In this document: positions 17,820 through 26,589 of the stretch, one piece after another
Layout of the letters: every line of letters starts with the position of its first letter
Position numbering within the stretch: the stretch's first letter is position 1
From: an uncultured Prevotella sp.
Lineage (GTDB): Bacteria > Bacteroidota > Bacteroidia > Bacteroidales > Bacteroidaceae
Length of the DNA stretch: 64,000 nt
Direction: 5' to 3'
Assembly (NCBI GenBank): GCA_934256705.1
Contig: CAKQPF010000008.1
Coordinates: 1 to 64,000, forward strand
The notes under the pieces: generated by a model
Databases searched by the model: none
What the model was told of the DNA's origin: nothing
The model's input: the letters and a program-made list of their open reading frames with translations, nothing else
Program-made: the position numbers and the translations under genes

Positions 17820-18551
17820 ATGAAATTCGCAATAATAGCAGCTGGCGAGGGCTCGCGACTCGCAAATGAGGGAATCAACGCTCCAAAGCCACTCGTGGAA
17901 GTGGGCGGCGAAAAACTTATCGACAGGCTCCTACGCATCTTCACCGACTGCGGAGCATCTGAAATTGACGTCATCTGCAACGATATCACGCCGCTGGTAG
18001 ATGAACACCTCAAGGAAATCGAGCTGAACGGACTCAACGGAAAGCGCATTCCGCTCCGTCATATCGTCAAGACGACTCCAAGTTCAATGCACAGTTTCTT
18101 CGAGCTTTCTCCCCTTCTCGGCGACGAACCCTTCGTGATGACGACGGTGGACACCATCTTCCGCGAAGAGGAATTCCGCAATTACATCCAGTTCTTCGCC
18201 AATGCGCTCTCCGAAGGCAAGGCGGAAGGCGTGATGGGAGTGACTGATTTCATCGATGATGAGAAGCCTCTCTACCTCCGCACCGATGCCCAGAACGCCA
18301 TCACAGGCTTTCTCGATGCTGATTCCGACCACGAATGCCGCTTCATCTCCGGCGGTATCTACGGACTTTCTGCATCTGCCATCAGCACGCTCAGACGCTG
18401 CATGGAAAGCGGACAGAGCCGCATGAGAAACTTCCAGCGCGGACTTATCGAGGACGGACGCAGCCTACTCGCCTACCCTTTCTCCAAAGTGCTCGACATT
18501 GACCATGCTTCGGACATCGAGAAAGCGGAACAACTCATGCATAATTCATAA
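17820..18551 (+). CDS. NTP-transferase family (sugar-phosphate nucleotidyltransferase-like) protein
   Basis: A 243-residue protein with a Rossmann-type nucleotidyltransferase fold. The N-terminus FAIIAAGEGSRLANEG holds the GxGxR nucleotide-binding loop, APKPLVEVGG gives the substrate lysine region, and VMTTVDTIF supplies the metal-binding Asp. Relatives activate sugar phosphates or choline/aminoethyl phosphates as NDP or CDP derivatives; the true substrate is unknown. The start is set at 17820 because the fold begins there; the ATG at 17784 would add 12 residues. The last codons (MHNS) are read from a CATAATTCATAATG repeat, which suggests the repeat has replaced the original end. The ATP-grasp-like gene follows. 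Confidence 0.82.
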   Translation: MKFAIIAAGEGSRLANEGINAPKPLVEVGGEKLIDRLLRIFTDCGASEIDVICNDITPLVDEHLKEIELNGLNGKRIPLRHIVKTTPSSMHSFFELSPLLGDEPFVMTTVDTIFREEEFRNYIQFFANALSEGKAEGVMGVTDFIDDEKPLYLRTDAQNAITGFLDADSDHECRFISGGIYGLSASAISTLRRCMESGQSRMRNFQRGLIEDGRSLLAYPFSKVLDIDHASDIEKAEQLMHNS

Positions 18552-18597
18552 TTCTTAATGTATAATTCATAATGCACAATGCATAATTCATAATTGT
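18536..18597. repeat. CATAATTCATAATG interspersed repeat
   Basis: The repeat begins inside the last codons of the nucleotidyltransferase gene and fills the gap to the next gene with alternating CATAATTCATAAT and AATGCACAATG words. Confidence 0.8.
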
Positions 18598-18640
18598 TTT
18601 GTGCTTAATCCAAGACACTTACAGACCATCAAGAACTGTT

Positions 18641-19459
18641 TTGAAAAAAGCGACAATAATATATAGAGCGGAGCGATTCTCTCCCAATAATGTGGAAAAC
18701 GACCGTAAAGTGCTCTTTCTCACCGCAGAAGCTCTCCGGCAGAAAGGCTACGACGTGACCGAATTGAGGGAAGAGGACATCGCTGAAGGCAAAAGGATTC
18801 CGGAATGCTCAGTCATCTTCACTATGGCAAGAAGTGGGGAAACGCTGCTCGACATCGACGGTTTCCTATGCAAAAGCGAAGATACCAGAGTCATAAATGC
18901 CACCTCCGGCATACGGAAATGCGGTGACAGACTGGCTCTCGCCGGAGAGATGACAGCGCTCTCCATCCCTTTTCCGCCTGAAGAAGGCGAGGAAGGATAC
19001 TGGCTCAAGCGCAGTAAGGGAACGGCAGAAGTGGCTGCCGACACCGTATTCTGCAGGACGCAGGACGAGATCGACGCTGCTGTAGAGGCGTTCCATGAGC
19101 GTGGTATCCTGGAGATTGCTCGACAGGCACACATCAAAGGCGACCTTGTGAAGTTCTATGGCGTGGCACACACACCGTTTTTCCATCACATCTACCCCAC
19201 CGATACTGGCAAAAGCAAGTTCGGAAACGAGGTAATCAATGGCAAAGCACACCACTATGACTTCTCTATCTCTGCGCTTCAGGAGACTGTCAACAGGCTT
19301 GCAGCCCACATCGGCGTATGCGTCTATGGCGGAGATGCTATCGTGAAGGAGGACAGTTCGTTCTTCATCATCGACTTCAATGACTGGCCTTCCTTCTCGC
19401 CTTGCCGTGAGGAAGCCGCCAAAGCCATCGCTTCACTCGCTGAATTGGATAAAATCTAA
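18641..19459 (+). CDS. ATP-grasp-like protein paired with the nucleotidyltransferase
   Basis: A 272-residue soluble protein. The start is likely the TTG at 18641, giving KKATIIYRAERFSPNN; a TTG at 18599 would add repeat-derived residues and there is no ATG. The layout is ATP-grasp-like: an N-terminal region with INATSGIRKCGDRLALAGEM, a central KRSKG lysine region, and a C-terminal YGGDAIV and FFIIDFNDWPSFSPC that resemble the metal-binding Asp/Asn motif of carboxylate-amine ligases such as RimK or D-Ala-D-Ala ligase. Assignment rests on these motifs only. With the nucleotidyltransferase upstream it could build a modified small molecule or cap, which is inference. Confidence 0.6.
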   Translation: MKKATIIYRAERFSPNNVENDRKVLFLTAEALRQKGYDVTELREEDIAEGKRIPECSVIFTMARSGETLLDIDGFLCKSEDTRVINATSGIRKCGDRLALAGEMTALSIPFPPEEGEEGYWLKRSKGTAEVAADTVFCRTQDEIDAAVEAFHERGILEIARQAHIKGDLVKFYGVAHTPFFHHIYPTDTGKSKFGNEVINGKAHHYDFSISALQETVNRLAAHIGVCVYGGDAIVKEDSSFFIIDFNDWPSFSPCREEAAKAIASLAELDKI

Positions 19460-19514
19460 AGGGAAATACCAGTAAGTATTAGCTTTGAAATATAAATTGA
19501 ATTTGTGGTTATGC

Positions 19515-19592
19515 CGTTTTGTGGTTTTGTTGTTTTGTTGAAAGCAAAAACGAAATAACCAGACAACAAAACAACAAAACAACAAGACAAAG
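19515..19592. repeat. CAAC-type simple repeat with inverted halves
   Basis: TTTTGTTGTTTTGTTG (19524 on) is followed after about 20 bases by ACAACAAAACAACAAAACAAC, so the simple repeat can fold back on itself. Related CAAC/GTTG runs occur at 1855-1895, 2925-2955, 3590-3712, 8805-9058 and 35585-35624, always between genes. Confidence 0.7.
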
Positions 19593-19631
19593 CTGAGAAA
19601 ACAGGCTTCCCCCAACATAAAAACATAAATA

Positions 19632-22247
19632 ATGAAGCACTTAAAGAGCACTATACTCATTCTGATTCTCTGGGCTTTTGCCATGGTTGCGAAAGCCCAG
19701 ATTACTGGAGTCGTGCTCGACGAGGCTACAGGTGACAGCATTCCGTTTGCCAGCGTGGCTTACAAGATGCGAAACATCGCCACCTCATGCAACTCATCCG
19801 GACATTTCTCCATCAAAAGGCATAACGGACTGATGCTCACAATCTCGGCTGTGGGCTATAAACCCTACCACATCAACGTCACTGACGACACTCCTAACCG
19901 CCTCACCATACGGATGAGAAGCGGTGACAACGAACTCAATGAGGTGGTAATCAAATCGAAGAAGTCAAAATACTCACGCAAGAATAACCCTGCCGTCGAA
20001 CTGATGAAGCGCGTCATTGCTGCAAAACGCAGCAACAAACTGGAAAACAAGGACTTCTATAGCTATGACAACTACGAGAAACTGACCCTATCCCTCAACC
20101 GCATCTCTCCCGAAGCACTCAACGAAGGCTTTATCAGCAAGCGCAGATACATGAGGAACCAGGTGGAGGAATCGCCTCTGAATGACCAGCTTATCCTCCC
20201 TGTCTCCGTCACGGAGCGCGTCTCTCAGGTGCTTTACCGAAAGGATCCGAAGAAGGAACGCAAGATAATACTCGGTGAAAGGTCGGAAGGTGTCAACGAA
20301 TTGATACAGACCGGCGCCATACTCAATGCCGTTTCAGCCGACGTTTTCTCGGAAGTGGACATCTATGATGATGACATCCGCCTGCTCCAACGCACGTTTC
20401 TCTCCCCTATTGCCAAAGAGGCGATAGGCTTTTACCGATTCTATATCATTGACACTCTGAAGATTGAGCGGGACTCCTGCATACATCTCACTTTCCTGCC
20501 AAACAACCAGCAGGACGTGGGATTCAGCGGAGACCTCTTCATTCTCAAAGATTCCACCTATCATGTCAAGCGTGTTTCCCTCACGTTGCCTAAGCGCACA
20601 GACATCAATTTCATCGATGACATGAGGATTTCACAGGAGTATGACCAGCTGCCAAGCAAGGACTGGGTGCTCACAAAGAATGAGATGATGATTGAGATGA
20701 CTGTCAATCAAGCCCTCGGAAACTATCTTATAGTCAGAACTTCCACGAGAGACAAGTATGATTTCAACCCTATCAGCGAGTCGAAACTGCACGGATTGGA
20801 GAAGATAAAGACAGATCCTGACGCTGAAATACGCGATATGGCTTTCTGGGAGAACCACCGCAGAGTGCCACTGACAAGGTCGGAGGCTAATATGGACAAG
20901 TTTATCAAGGAGATGAGAATGTCTAACGGCTTCGGAATAATGCTCTTTGCCGCAAAGACTGTCATCGAAAACTTCGTCGAAACCGGCACTGAGAAACACC
21001 CAAGCAAGTTTGATATCGGACCAATCAATTCGATGTTCTCATTCAATAGTAGCGATGCCTTCCGCCTGAGACTGTCTGGTATGACCACGGCAAACCTCAA
21101 CAAGCACGTGTTCTTCTCGGGATTCCTCGCTCATGGCTTCAAATCGAACAGCAATTACTATCGTGGTTCACTCACATATTCACTCAATGAGAAGAAATAT
21201 CTGCCGTCGGAGTACCCTCAAAGGACTATTTCCTTGACCTCTTCTTACGACAGCGGGTCGCCAAGTGACAAGTTTTCATCCAACGACAAGGATAATGTCT
21301 TTACCTCAATGAAGTGGAGTAAGGTGTCGAAACGAATGTATTCAAACGCACAGCGCATCAACTTCAAATACGAAACCGAATGGGGTTTCAAGATTGATGC
21401 ACAGGCTAAGGTGGAGGAAAACGAAGCTATCGGTGAACTTCTCTTCAAGTCTATCGGCGATTATGCCAAGGATGGCAAGGCTTATACTGGCGGACCGTGG
21501 GAGGATTACTATGATATTGACGAGAACAGTCTGCATAATGGCAAGATGAAAAATACCGAACTGTCTCTCGAACTCGAATATTCCCCTGGCAGAATATACA
21601 CCAATTCCAAGCAGGGACGCATCCTTGTAAACCGTGATGCCACGGTCTTCACGCTCTCACATACCATTGGTCTGAAGGGAGTTATGGGCGGACAATACTC
21701 ATATAACGTGACAGAAGCAGGCATATACCGCCGCTTCTGGCTCAACTCATGGGGCAGAATGACATGGAATTTCAAGGTTGGTTACCAGTGGGATCAGGTG
21801 CCTTATCCTCTGCTTATCACGCCAGCGTCAAACCTTTCCTATATTGTTCAGCAGCAATGCTTTAACCTTATCAACAATATGGAGTTCCTAAATGACCGTT
21901 ATGCCTCACTGATGTGGGACTGGGACTTTGCCGGAAAACTGCTGCATCGCATTCCTCTCATCCGACAACTCAAGTGGCGTGAAAGTGCAGGCTTCTGTAT
22001 TCTGTGGGGAGGACTGTCAGATAAGAACAATCCCAACTTGCCTCAAAACTGGAATAGCAATACTCTCATGGCGTTTCCACAAGGCTGTTACGTCATGGAC
22101 ACCAAGCGTCCATACATGGAATTCTCTGTAGGTCTGCACAATATCTTCAAGTTTTTCCGCGTGCTTTACGTCCACCGTATCAACTATAAGCACCTTCCTA
22201 CAGCAGGAAAGGATGGCTTCCGCGTCGGCTTCAGGATGGAATTCTAA
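19632..22247 (+). CDS. DUF5686 outer-membrane protein with carboxypeptidase-like regulatory domain
   Basis: An 871-residue envelope protein. A signal peptide (residues 1-22, ending AKA-QITG) is followed by a carboxypeptidase D regulatory-like beta-sandwich (ITGVVLDEATGDSIPFASV, about 23-110). The long DUF5686 region after it is rich in aromatic beta strands and ends in RVGFRMEF, whose terminal Phe is typical of outer-membrane beta-barrels. Family members occur throughout Bacteroidota without a proven role. It stands alone between the ATP-grasp-like gene and the convergent DUF4890 gene. Confidence 0.88.
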   Translation: MKHLKSTILILILWAFAMVAKAQITGVVLDEATGDSIPFASVAYKMRNIATSCNSSGHFSIKRHNGLMLTISAVGYKPYHINVTDDTPNRLTIRMRSGDNELNEVVIKSKKSKYSRKNNPAVELMKRVIAAKRSNKLENKDFYSYDNYEKLTLSLNRISPEALNEGFISKRRYMRNQVEESPLNDQLILPVSVTERVSQVLYRKDPKKERKIILGERSEGVNELIQTGAILNAVSADVFSEVDIYDDDIRLLQRTFLSPIAKEAIGFYRFYIIDTLKIERDSCIHLTFLPNNQQDVGFSGDLFILKDSTYHVKRVSLTLPKRTDINFIDDMRISQEYDQLPSKDWVLTKNEMMIEMTVNQALGNYLIVRTSTRDKYDFNPISESKLHGLEKIKTDPDAEIRDMAFWENHRRVPLTRSEANMDKFIKEMRMSNGFGIMLFAAKTVIENFVETGTEKHPSKFDIGPINSMFSFNSSDAFRLRLSGMTTANLNKHVFFSGFLAHGFKSNSNYYRGSLTYSLNEKKYLPSEYPQRTISLTSSYDSGSPSDKFSSNDKDNVFTSMKWSKVSKRMYSNAQRINFKYETEWGFKIDAQAKVEENEAIGELLFKSIGDYAKDGKAYTGGPWEDYYDIDENSLHNGKMKNTELSLELEYSPGRIYTNSKQGRILVNRDATVFTLSHTIGLKGVMGGQYSYNVTEAGIYRRFWLNSWGRMTWNFKVGYQWDQVPYPLLITPASNLSYIVQQQCFNLINNMEFLNDRYASLMWDWDFAGKLLHRIPLIRQLKWRESAGFCILWGGLSDKNNPNLPQNWNSNTLMAFPQGCYVMDTKRPYMEFSVGLHNIFKFFRVLYVHRINYKHLPTAGKDGFRVGFRMEF

Positions 22248-22526
22248 TGGATTTCCAACTCTTACAGGCAATCAAAACGCCCATTTATGGCATCAAACCC
22301 ATATCCACGGGCTTCCAGCCCGCTGGTTTCAAGAGCCAATGACTAAGGTTTTGGGCAAAAAATAGGTGGCACCCGTTTCACAACGATCACCACCCCATGA
22401 CGAAAAACTAAGATTACTAAAATTCAAACCTATGATAAATGTGTTAAATCTATTTACTACTATTCTATTTATCTAATCTTTATTGTCGCCACAATAAACT
22501 ATTATTTGACAATTGATTAGAGATTA
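22248..22526. other. Convergent intergenic region
   Basis: The gap between two convergent genes contains a TATTGT-cgcc-ACAATA hairpin at 22481-22496, near the end of the DUF4890 gene, and a CGGGCTTCCAGCCCG palindrome near 22310. Either could serve as a weak terminator. Nothing else was recognised. Confidence 0.45.
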
Positions 22527-22985
22527 TCAGTCTCGATTCTGGCGGCGACGAGGACCTTCTTTCCTCATTTTCTCCATATCTTCCTGATATGATTTGTACT
22601 GCTCAGCAGTCATTATCTTCTGAAGTTCCGCATTGTAGGCTTCTATATTCTGCCCTCCAAAGCGATGACCTCTATCCTTTCGTTCTCCCATACCTTCGGC
22701 TTTCTTGCCTTCTCTGCGTGGGCGCTGTGCTGTACTGTCGGCTTTTTCCGGTTGCTGACCATGGCGTGGACGACGCATCATCGGCATTTGCTTCTCATTG
22801 AGAGCCAAGAGAGCGGCTGCCTGTTCAGCATTAAGGCCATATTTCTTTACCATCATTTCGGTACGGGCCTTAATCATCTCTTCACGATTGAAACGTGGTC
22901 GCTGACCGTTGTCGCCTTGAAATTGTGCGAAAGCTGACGCTGTGATTGCCAGCATTGCAATCAAAGATAGAATAAACTGTTTCAT
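22527..22985 (-). CDS. DUF4890 periplasmic protein (Spy/CpxP-like)
   Basis: A 152-residue exported, very basic helical protein. Residues 1-20 form a signal peptide ending AFA-QFQG. The body is rich in Arg, Lys, Met and Gln, with two NREEMIKARTEMM-like and MTAEQYKSYQ segments that resemble the LTxxQ repeats of CpxP/Spy chaperone-like proteins, and a disordered RRPRHGQQPEKA linker. A chaperone or stress role in the periplasm is plausible. The gene faces away from the DUF4230 pair, and TATATTTG on the minus strand at 23043-23050 is a good -7 box. Confidence 0.85.
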   Translation of the reverse strand: MKQFILSLIAMLAITASAFAQFQGDNGQRPRFNREEMIKARTEMMVKKYGLNAEQAAALLALNEKQMPMMRRPRHGQQPEKADSTAQRPRREGKKAEGMGERKDRGHRFGGQNIEAYNAELQKIMTAEQYKSYQEDMEKMRKEGPRRRQNRD

Positions 22986-23114
22986 ACTAATTAAAAATTT
23001 GTTTTTTGTTTGTGTGAATTACTTCTTCTATCTTTTCGACTGCAAATATACATAAAAGTTTAATAACTAAGAAAAAATTTGGGAAGAAAATCGACATTAT
23101 TTGCATTTTTTTAC

Positions 23115-23122
23115 TAACTTTG
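23115..23122 (+). promoter_or_regulatory. Promoter -7 box (TAACTTTG) for the DUF4230 pair
   Basis: TAACTTTG ends eight bases before the ATG at 23130. Transcription starting the usual five to seven bases downstream would give a message with almost no leader. Confidence 0.5.
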
Positions 23123-23129
23123 CGTCGAA

Positions 23130-23813
23130 ATGAAGAAAATTCACCTTTATATATGTATTTTGTCTGCAATTTGCCTTATCTTTGTCGTGTCGTTCTTCCT
23201 GACCAAAGGTTGCACGCATGAAGCGGAAAAACCGGCAGAAGATACGGTAAGAATCGACACTTTAAGCGTCATGATTACGCAGATAAAGCGATGTTCACGT
23301 CTGAACACCGCCGAAGTCAAGGTGCATAAGATCATCACCCACGATGACGTGACCAACCTCTCAGGAAAAATACTGGGCAAAGAAATCTCCATCGACCTGC
23401 CTACCGGAAAGCGAAAGGTGGCAATTCCGCTCTACGCCACGATAAAGGCAAGCATCGACATGGGCAAGATTACCGACCAGGACATAGTGCGCGACGGCGA
23501 CAGAATAGAGATTTTCCTGCCTCAACCCGAGGTTTCCATCACCGAGACGCACATCGACCACGACGGCGTAAGGCAGTATGTGGCTCTTACACGCAGCAAT
23601 TTCTCTGACGCAGAACTGCAGTCTTACGAGAAAAAAGGGCGTGACGCGATACAGAAAGACATTCCGAAGCTCGGCATAAAGGAAATGGCAAGAGAGAGCG
23701 CCGCAAGGCAACTCGTGCCTATCATGCAGATGCTGGGCTTCAAGGACAGTAATATAACCATTTCATTCAGAACTGATGGCAAAAACAACACGATTATTCG
23801 AAGGAATAACTAA
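23130..23813 (+). CDS. DUF4230 membrane-anchored protein, first copy
   Basis: A 227-residue protein with an N-terminal membrane segment (about 6-24) followed by a DUF4230 domain: an initial RIDTLSVMITQIKRCSRLNTAE strand-helix segment is broken here after 20 residues, then beta strands with ISIDLPTGKRKVAIPLYATI and VEIFLPQPEV-type pairing. The family has no known function and resembles lipid-interacting or scaffold beta domains. It forms a translationally coupled pair with the next gene, which is a second DUF4230 protein. Promoter spacing suggests a nearly leaderless mRNA. Confidence 0.85.
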   Translation: MKKIHLYICILSAICLIFVVSFFLTKGCTHEAEKPAEDTVRIDTLSVMITQIKRCSRLNTAEVKVHKIITHDDVTNLSGKILGKEISIDLPTGKRKVAIPLYATIKASIDMGKITDQDIVRDGDRIEIFLPQPEVSITETHIDHDGVRQYVALTRSNFSDAELQSYEKKGRDAIQKDIPKLGIKEMARESAARQLVPIMQMLGFKDSNITISFRTDGKNNTIIRRNN

Positions 23814-24393
23814 TGGTATGAACAAGCTTACCATTATGCTTGCGAGCCTTGCAATCATAGCTGTAGTGGTCTGCGTGGTATGGTTCTGCAATGCCACGAA
23901 GGACAGTTCGCTGTCTTTTACCTCCAATGATGACATTGATGTCACCCCTACCATAGTGGAAAGGATGAGGAGCATCGGGCAGTGGGAGTTTCTCTCTGTC
24001 AGCGATGAGGAACTCATTGACACCGTGAGGACCGGTTTTTTCTCTGACGACGAACTGGTTCGCATCTACTATGGCACGCTGAGTCTGGGCATTGACCTGC
24101 GTGACTGCTCTAAGGATTGGATTTCATCAAAGGGCGACACCATCGTTGTCACTCTGCCGGAAGTGAAACTTCTCGACCAGAATTTCATCGATGAAGCCAG
24201 CAGCCGCTCATTCTTCGAGACGGGAAAATGGAGCAACAAGGACCGCAAGGCGATGTATGAGCGCGCCCGTCAGCGAATGCTCACACGATGTCTGACAGAA
24301 GAAAACCTCAACACCGCACGCCTCAACGCGAAGGACCAGATAGGCAAGATGCTCCGTCCTATCGCAGAGCCGAAGGTTATATATATTAAATAA
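23776..24393 (+). CDS. DUF4230 membrane-anchored protein, second copy
   Basis: A 205-residue paralogue of the upstream protein, also with one N-terminal membrane helix (residues 17-37) and the same fold pattern (YYGTLSLGIDLRDCS, DTIVVTLPEVKLLD). The ATG at 23776 overlaps the upstream gene by 38 bases; an ATG at 23818, just after the upstream stop, would give a protein starting MNKLTIMLAS and is equally plausible. The two proteins probably act together, perhaps as a heteromer in the inner membrane facing the periplasm. Confidence 0.83.
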   Translation: MAKTTRLFEGITNGMNKLTIMLASLAIIAVVVCVVWFCNATKDSSLSFTSNDDIDVTPTIVERMRSIGQWEFLSVSDEELIDTVRTGFFSDDELVRIYYGTLSLGIDLRDCSKDWISSKGDTIVVTLPEVKLLDQNFIDEASSRSFFETGKWSNKDRKAMYERARQRMLTRCLTEENLNTARLNAKDQIGKMLRPIAEPKVIYIK

Positions 24394-24455
24394 GGTGTAT
24401 TCAGGATTATTATCAGCATAAGGAAAAGAAAAATAACCAACAAAAAAACTATACA

Positions 24456-25616
24456 ATGATCAGCAACATCACACCAACTATCAAGTACATCGGAGTAGAT
24501 GATTTGGACATCGACCTCTTTGAAAGCCAATATGTAGTGCCAAACGGCGTTTCATACAACTCTTATCTTATCGAAGATGAGAAAATAGCAATCATGGATA
24601 CCGCTGACGCAAGAAAGGGAAAGGAATGGTGGGCGAACCTTGAGGAAGCCCTCAACGGCAGAAAACCTTCATATCTCGTGGTTCACCACATGGAGCCTGA
24701 CCACGCTTCTCTCGTCGCTGAAGTGGCTGGAAAGTACCCTGAAATAAAGATACTCACATCAGAAAAGGCTGTAAAGATGCTGGGACAGTTCTTCCCGGAG
24801 AAGAACCTTACAGCCAACATCGAGGTAATCAAGGAGAGAGACAGCGTCTGCCTCGGCGAGCATACCTTGACTTTCTATGCCGCTCCAATGGTTCACTGGC
24901 CGGAAGTGATGGTAAGTTACGATGCGAAAGACAAGGTATTGTTCTCTGCCGATGGCTTCGGCAAGTTCGGCGCACTCAGCGCTGACGAGGACTGGGCTTG
25001 CGAAGCACGCCGCTATTACTTCAACATCTGTGGAAAATACGGTGCTCCAGTGCAGAAACTTCTCAAGAAAGCAGCCGCTCTCGACATCGCTATCATCTGT
25101 CCGCTCCACGGTCCGGTGCTCAAGGAAAACCTCGGTTACTACATCGGCCTCTATGACACATGGTCAAAGTATGAGGTTGAGACAGAGGGCGTTCTCATCG
25201 CATACGCTTCCATCCACGGCGGCACGAAGGTAGTGGCAGAGAAGGTTGCGGAGATGTTCCGTGAGAAAAACGTAGGCAAAGTGGCAATCACTGACCTCTG
25301 CCGTGACGACATGGCTGAAGCCATAGAGGACGCTTTCCGCATGAATCGCCTCGTCCTTGCCGCTGCAAGTTACGATGCAAGCGTCTTCCCTCCTATGTAC
25401 GACTTCATCCATCACCTTGAGATGAAGGCATACCAGAACCGCAAGGTGGGCATCATCGAGAATGGTTCATGGGCTCCTTCCGCTGCAAAGACGATGAAAA
25501 AGCAGCTTGAAGCATTCAAGAACATCGAGATAGTGGAGCCTACCGTCACCATCTGGAGCCGCTTGAAGGACAGCGACCTGCCTCAGCTTCAGGCTCTTGT
25601 GGACGCAATGGCATGA
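24456..25616 (+). CDS. Flavodiiron protein (FprA-type A flavoprotein)
   Basis: A 386-residue cytosolic oxygen or nitric-oxide reductase. The N-terminal metallo-beta-lactamase-like domain keeps all diiron ligands: H78, E80, D82 and H83 in HMEPDH, H147, D166 and H218. The C-terminal flavodoxin domain binds FMN near YASIHGGTKVV and SYDASVFPP. Such enzymes reduce O2 to water or NO to N2O and protect strict anaerobes; a partner rubredoxin is not encoded here. It is preceded by 62 bases from the DUF4230 pair and followed by an AATTCATAATG repeat. Confidence 0.95.
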   Translation: MISNITPTIKYIGVDDLDIDLFESQYVVPNGVSYNSYLIEDEKIAIMDTADARKGKEWWANLEEALNGRKPSYLVVHHMEPDHASLVAEVAGKYPEIKILTSEKAVKMLGQFFPEKNLTANIEVIKERDSVCLGEHTLTFYAAPMVHWPEVMVSYDAKDKVLFSADGFGKFGALSADEDWACEARRYYFNICGKYGAPVQKLLKKAAALDIAIICPLHGPVLKENLGYYIGLYDTWSKYEVETEGVLIAYASIHGGTKVVAEKVAEMFREKNVGKVAITDLCRDDMAEAIEDAFRMNRLVLAAASYDASVFPPMYDFIHHLEMKAYQNRKVGIIENGSWAPSAAKTMKKQLEAFKNIEIVEPTVTIWSRLKDSDLPQLQALVDAMA

Positions 25617-25619
25617 TTG

Positions 25620-25718
25620 TAATTCATAATGCATAATTCATAATTCATAATTAGGTTAGACTATAAACTTTTCTGCTACACTAATTATGAATTATGAATT
25701 AAGAATTATGAATTACCC
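25620..25718. repeat. CATAATTCATAATG interspersed repeat, inverted halves
   Basis: AATTCATAATGCATAATTC at the left is followed after a short unique stretch by the complementary ATTATGAATTATGAATTAAG, so the copies face each other. The right half supplies false starts (MNYELRIMNY) ahead of the SGNH hydrolase. Confidence 0.8.
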
Positions 25719-25734
25719 CCAAAAACTACTACTA

Positions 25735-26589
25735 ATGAACAACAAAGACAAACACCAGAAATTCAGCCTGATAATTATGGCTAAATGGGGAAGCATAATG
25801 ATTGCTTTCCTGCTCCTTTTCCCTCTCGCCCTTTCAGCCCAGACCATGTTCCAGCACCCTTGGCAGGGAAAGAAAGTGGCATATTTCGGCGACTCCATCA
25901 CCGACCCCCGCAACAAAGCAAGCAAGAAGAAATACTGGACCTGCCTGCAAGAATGGCTGGGCATCACGCCTTATGTCTATGCAGTGAGCGGCAGACAGTG
26001 GGATGATATTCCGCGTCAGGCTGACAAATGCTTTGCCGAGCATGGCGATTCCATCGATGCCATCATCATTTTCATCGGCACAAATGACTATAATAACGGA
26101 GTGAAAATAGGTGAATGGTACGATGAAAAGGATGAAGAAGTGATGTATGGTCACGGACAAATGAAGAAGATGACGCCACGAAAGCGCCAATATCTCTGTA
26201 TGGATAAAGACACATATCGTGGCAGAATAAACATCGCTCTCGACAAAGTGAAGCGTATGTACCCAGAGAAACAGATTGTCCTACTCACTCCTATCCATCG
26301 TCAAAACTTCCATGCCAATGATAAAAACTGGCAATGCTCTGAGGATTACACAAACCAATGTGGCGAGTATATAGAGGAATACATAGAATCCGTGAAAGAG
26401 GCTGCCAACATCTGGGCTGTGCCTGTCATCGACCTCAATGCCTTATGCGGTCTTTATCCTATGATGGATGAGCACGCCAGATACTTCAACAATGCCGAAA
26501 CTGACCGCCTTCATCCTAATGATCTCGGCCACAGACGCATCGCCAAGACGCTGATGTATCAGCTTCTGACATTGCCTTGCGCTTTCTAA
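25735..26589 (+). CDS. SGNH/GDSL-family hydrolase, exported
   Basis: A 284-residue esterase-like protein. The start at 25735 gives a basic leader and hydrophobic core ending ALSAQ, consistent with export. Catalytic blocks are all visible: YFGDSIT with the nucleophile Ser, a Gly in VSGRQW, GTNDYN with the Asn, and DRLHPND with the Asp-His pair. Substrates of this family are acyl or acetyl esters on glycans or lipids. Upstream in-frame starts (25687) are repeat-derived. It is followed by 530 bases of gene-free DNA. Confidence 0.88.
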   Translation: MNNKDKHQKFSLIIMAKWGSIMIAFLLLFPLALSAQTMFQHPWQGKKVAYFGDSITDPRNKASKKKYWTCLQEWLGITPYVYAVSGRQWDDIPRQADKCFAEHGDSIDAIIIFIGTNDYNNGVKIGEWYDEKDEEVMYGHGQMKKMTPRKRQYLCMDKDTYRGRINIALDKVKRMYPEKQIVLLTPIHRQNFHANDKNWQCSEDYTNQCGEYIEEYIESVKEAANIWAVPVIDLNALCGLYPMMDEHARYFNNAETDRLHPNDLGHRRIAKTLMYQLLTLPCAF

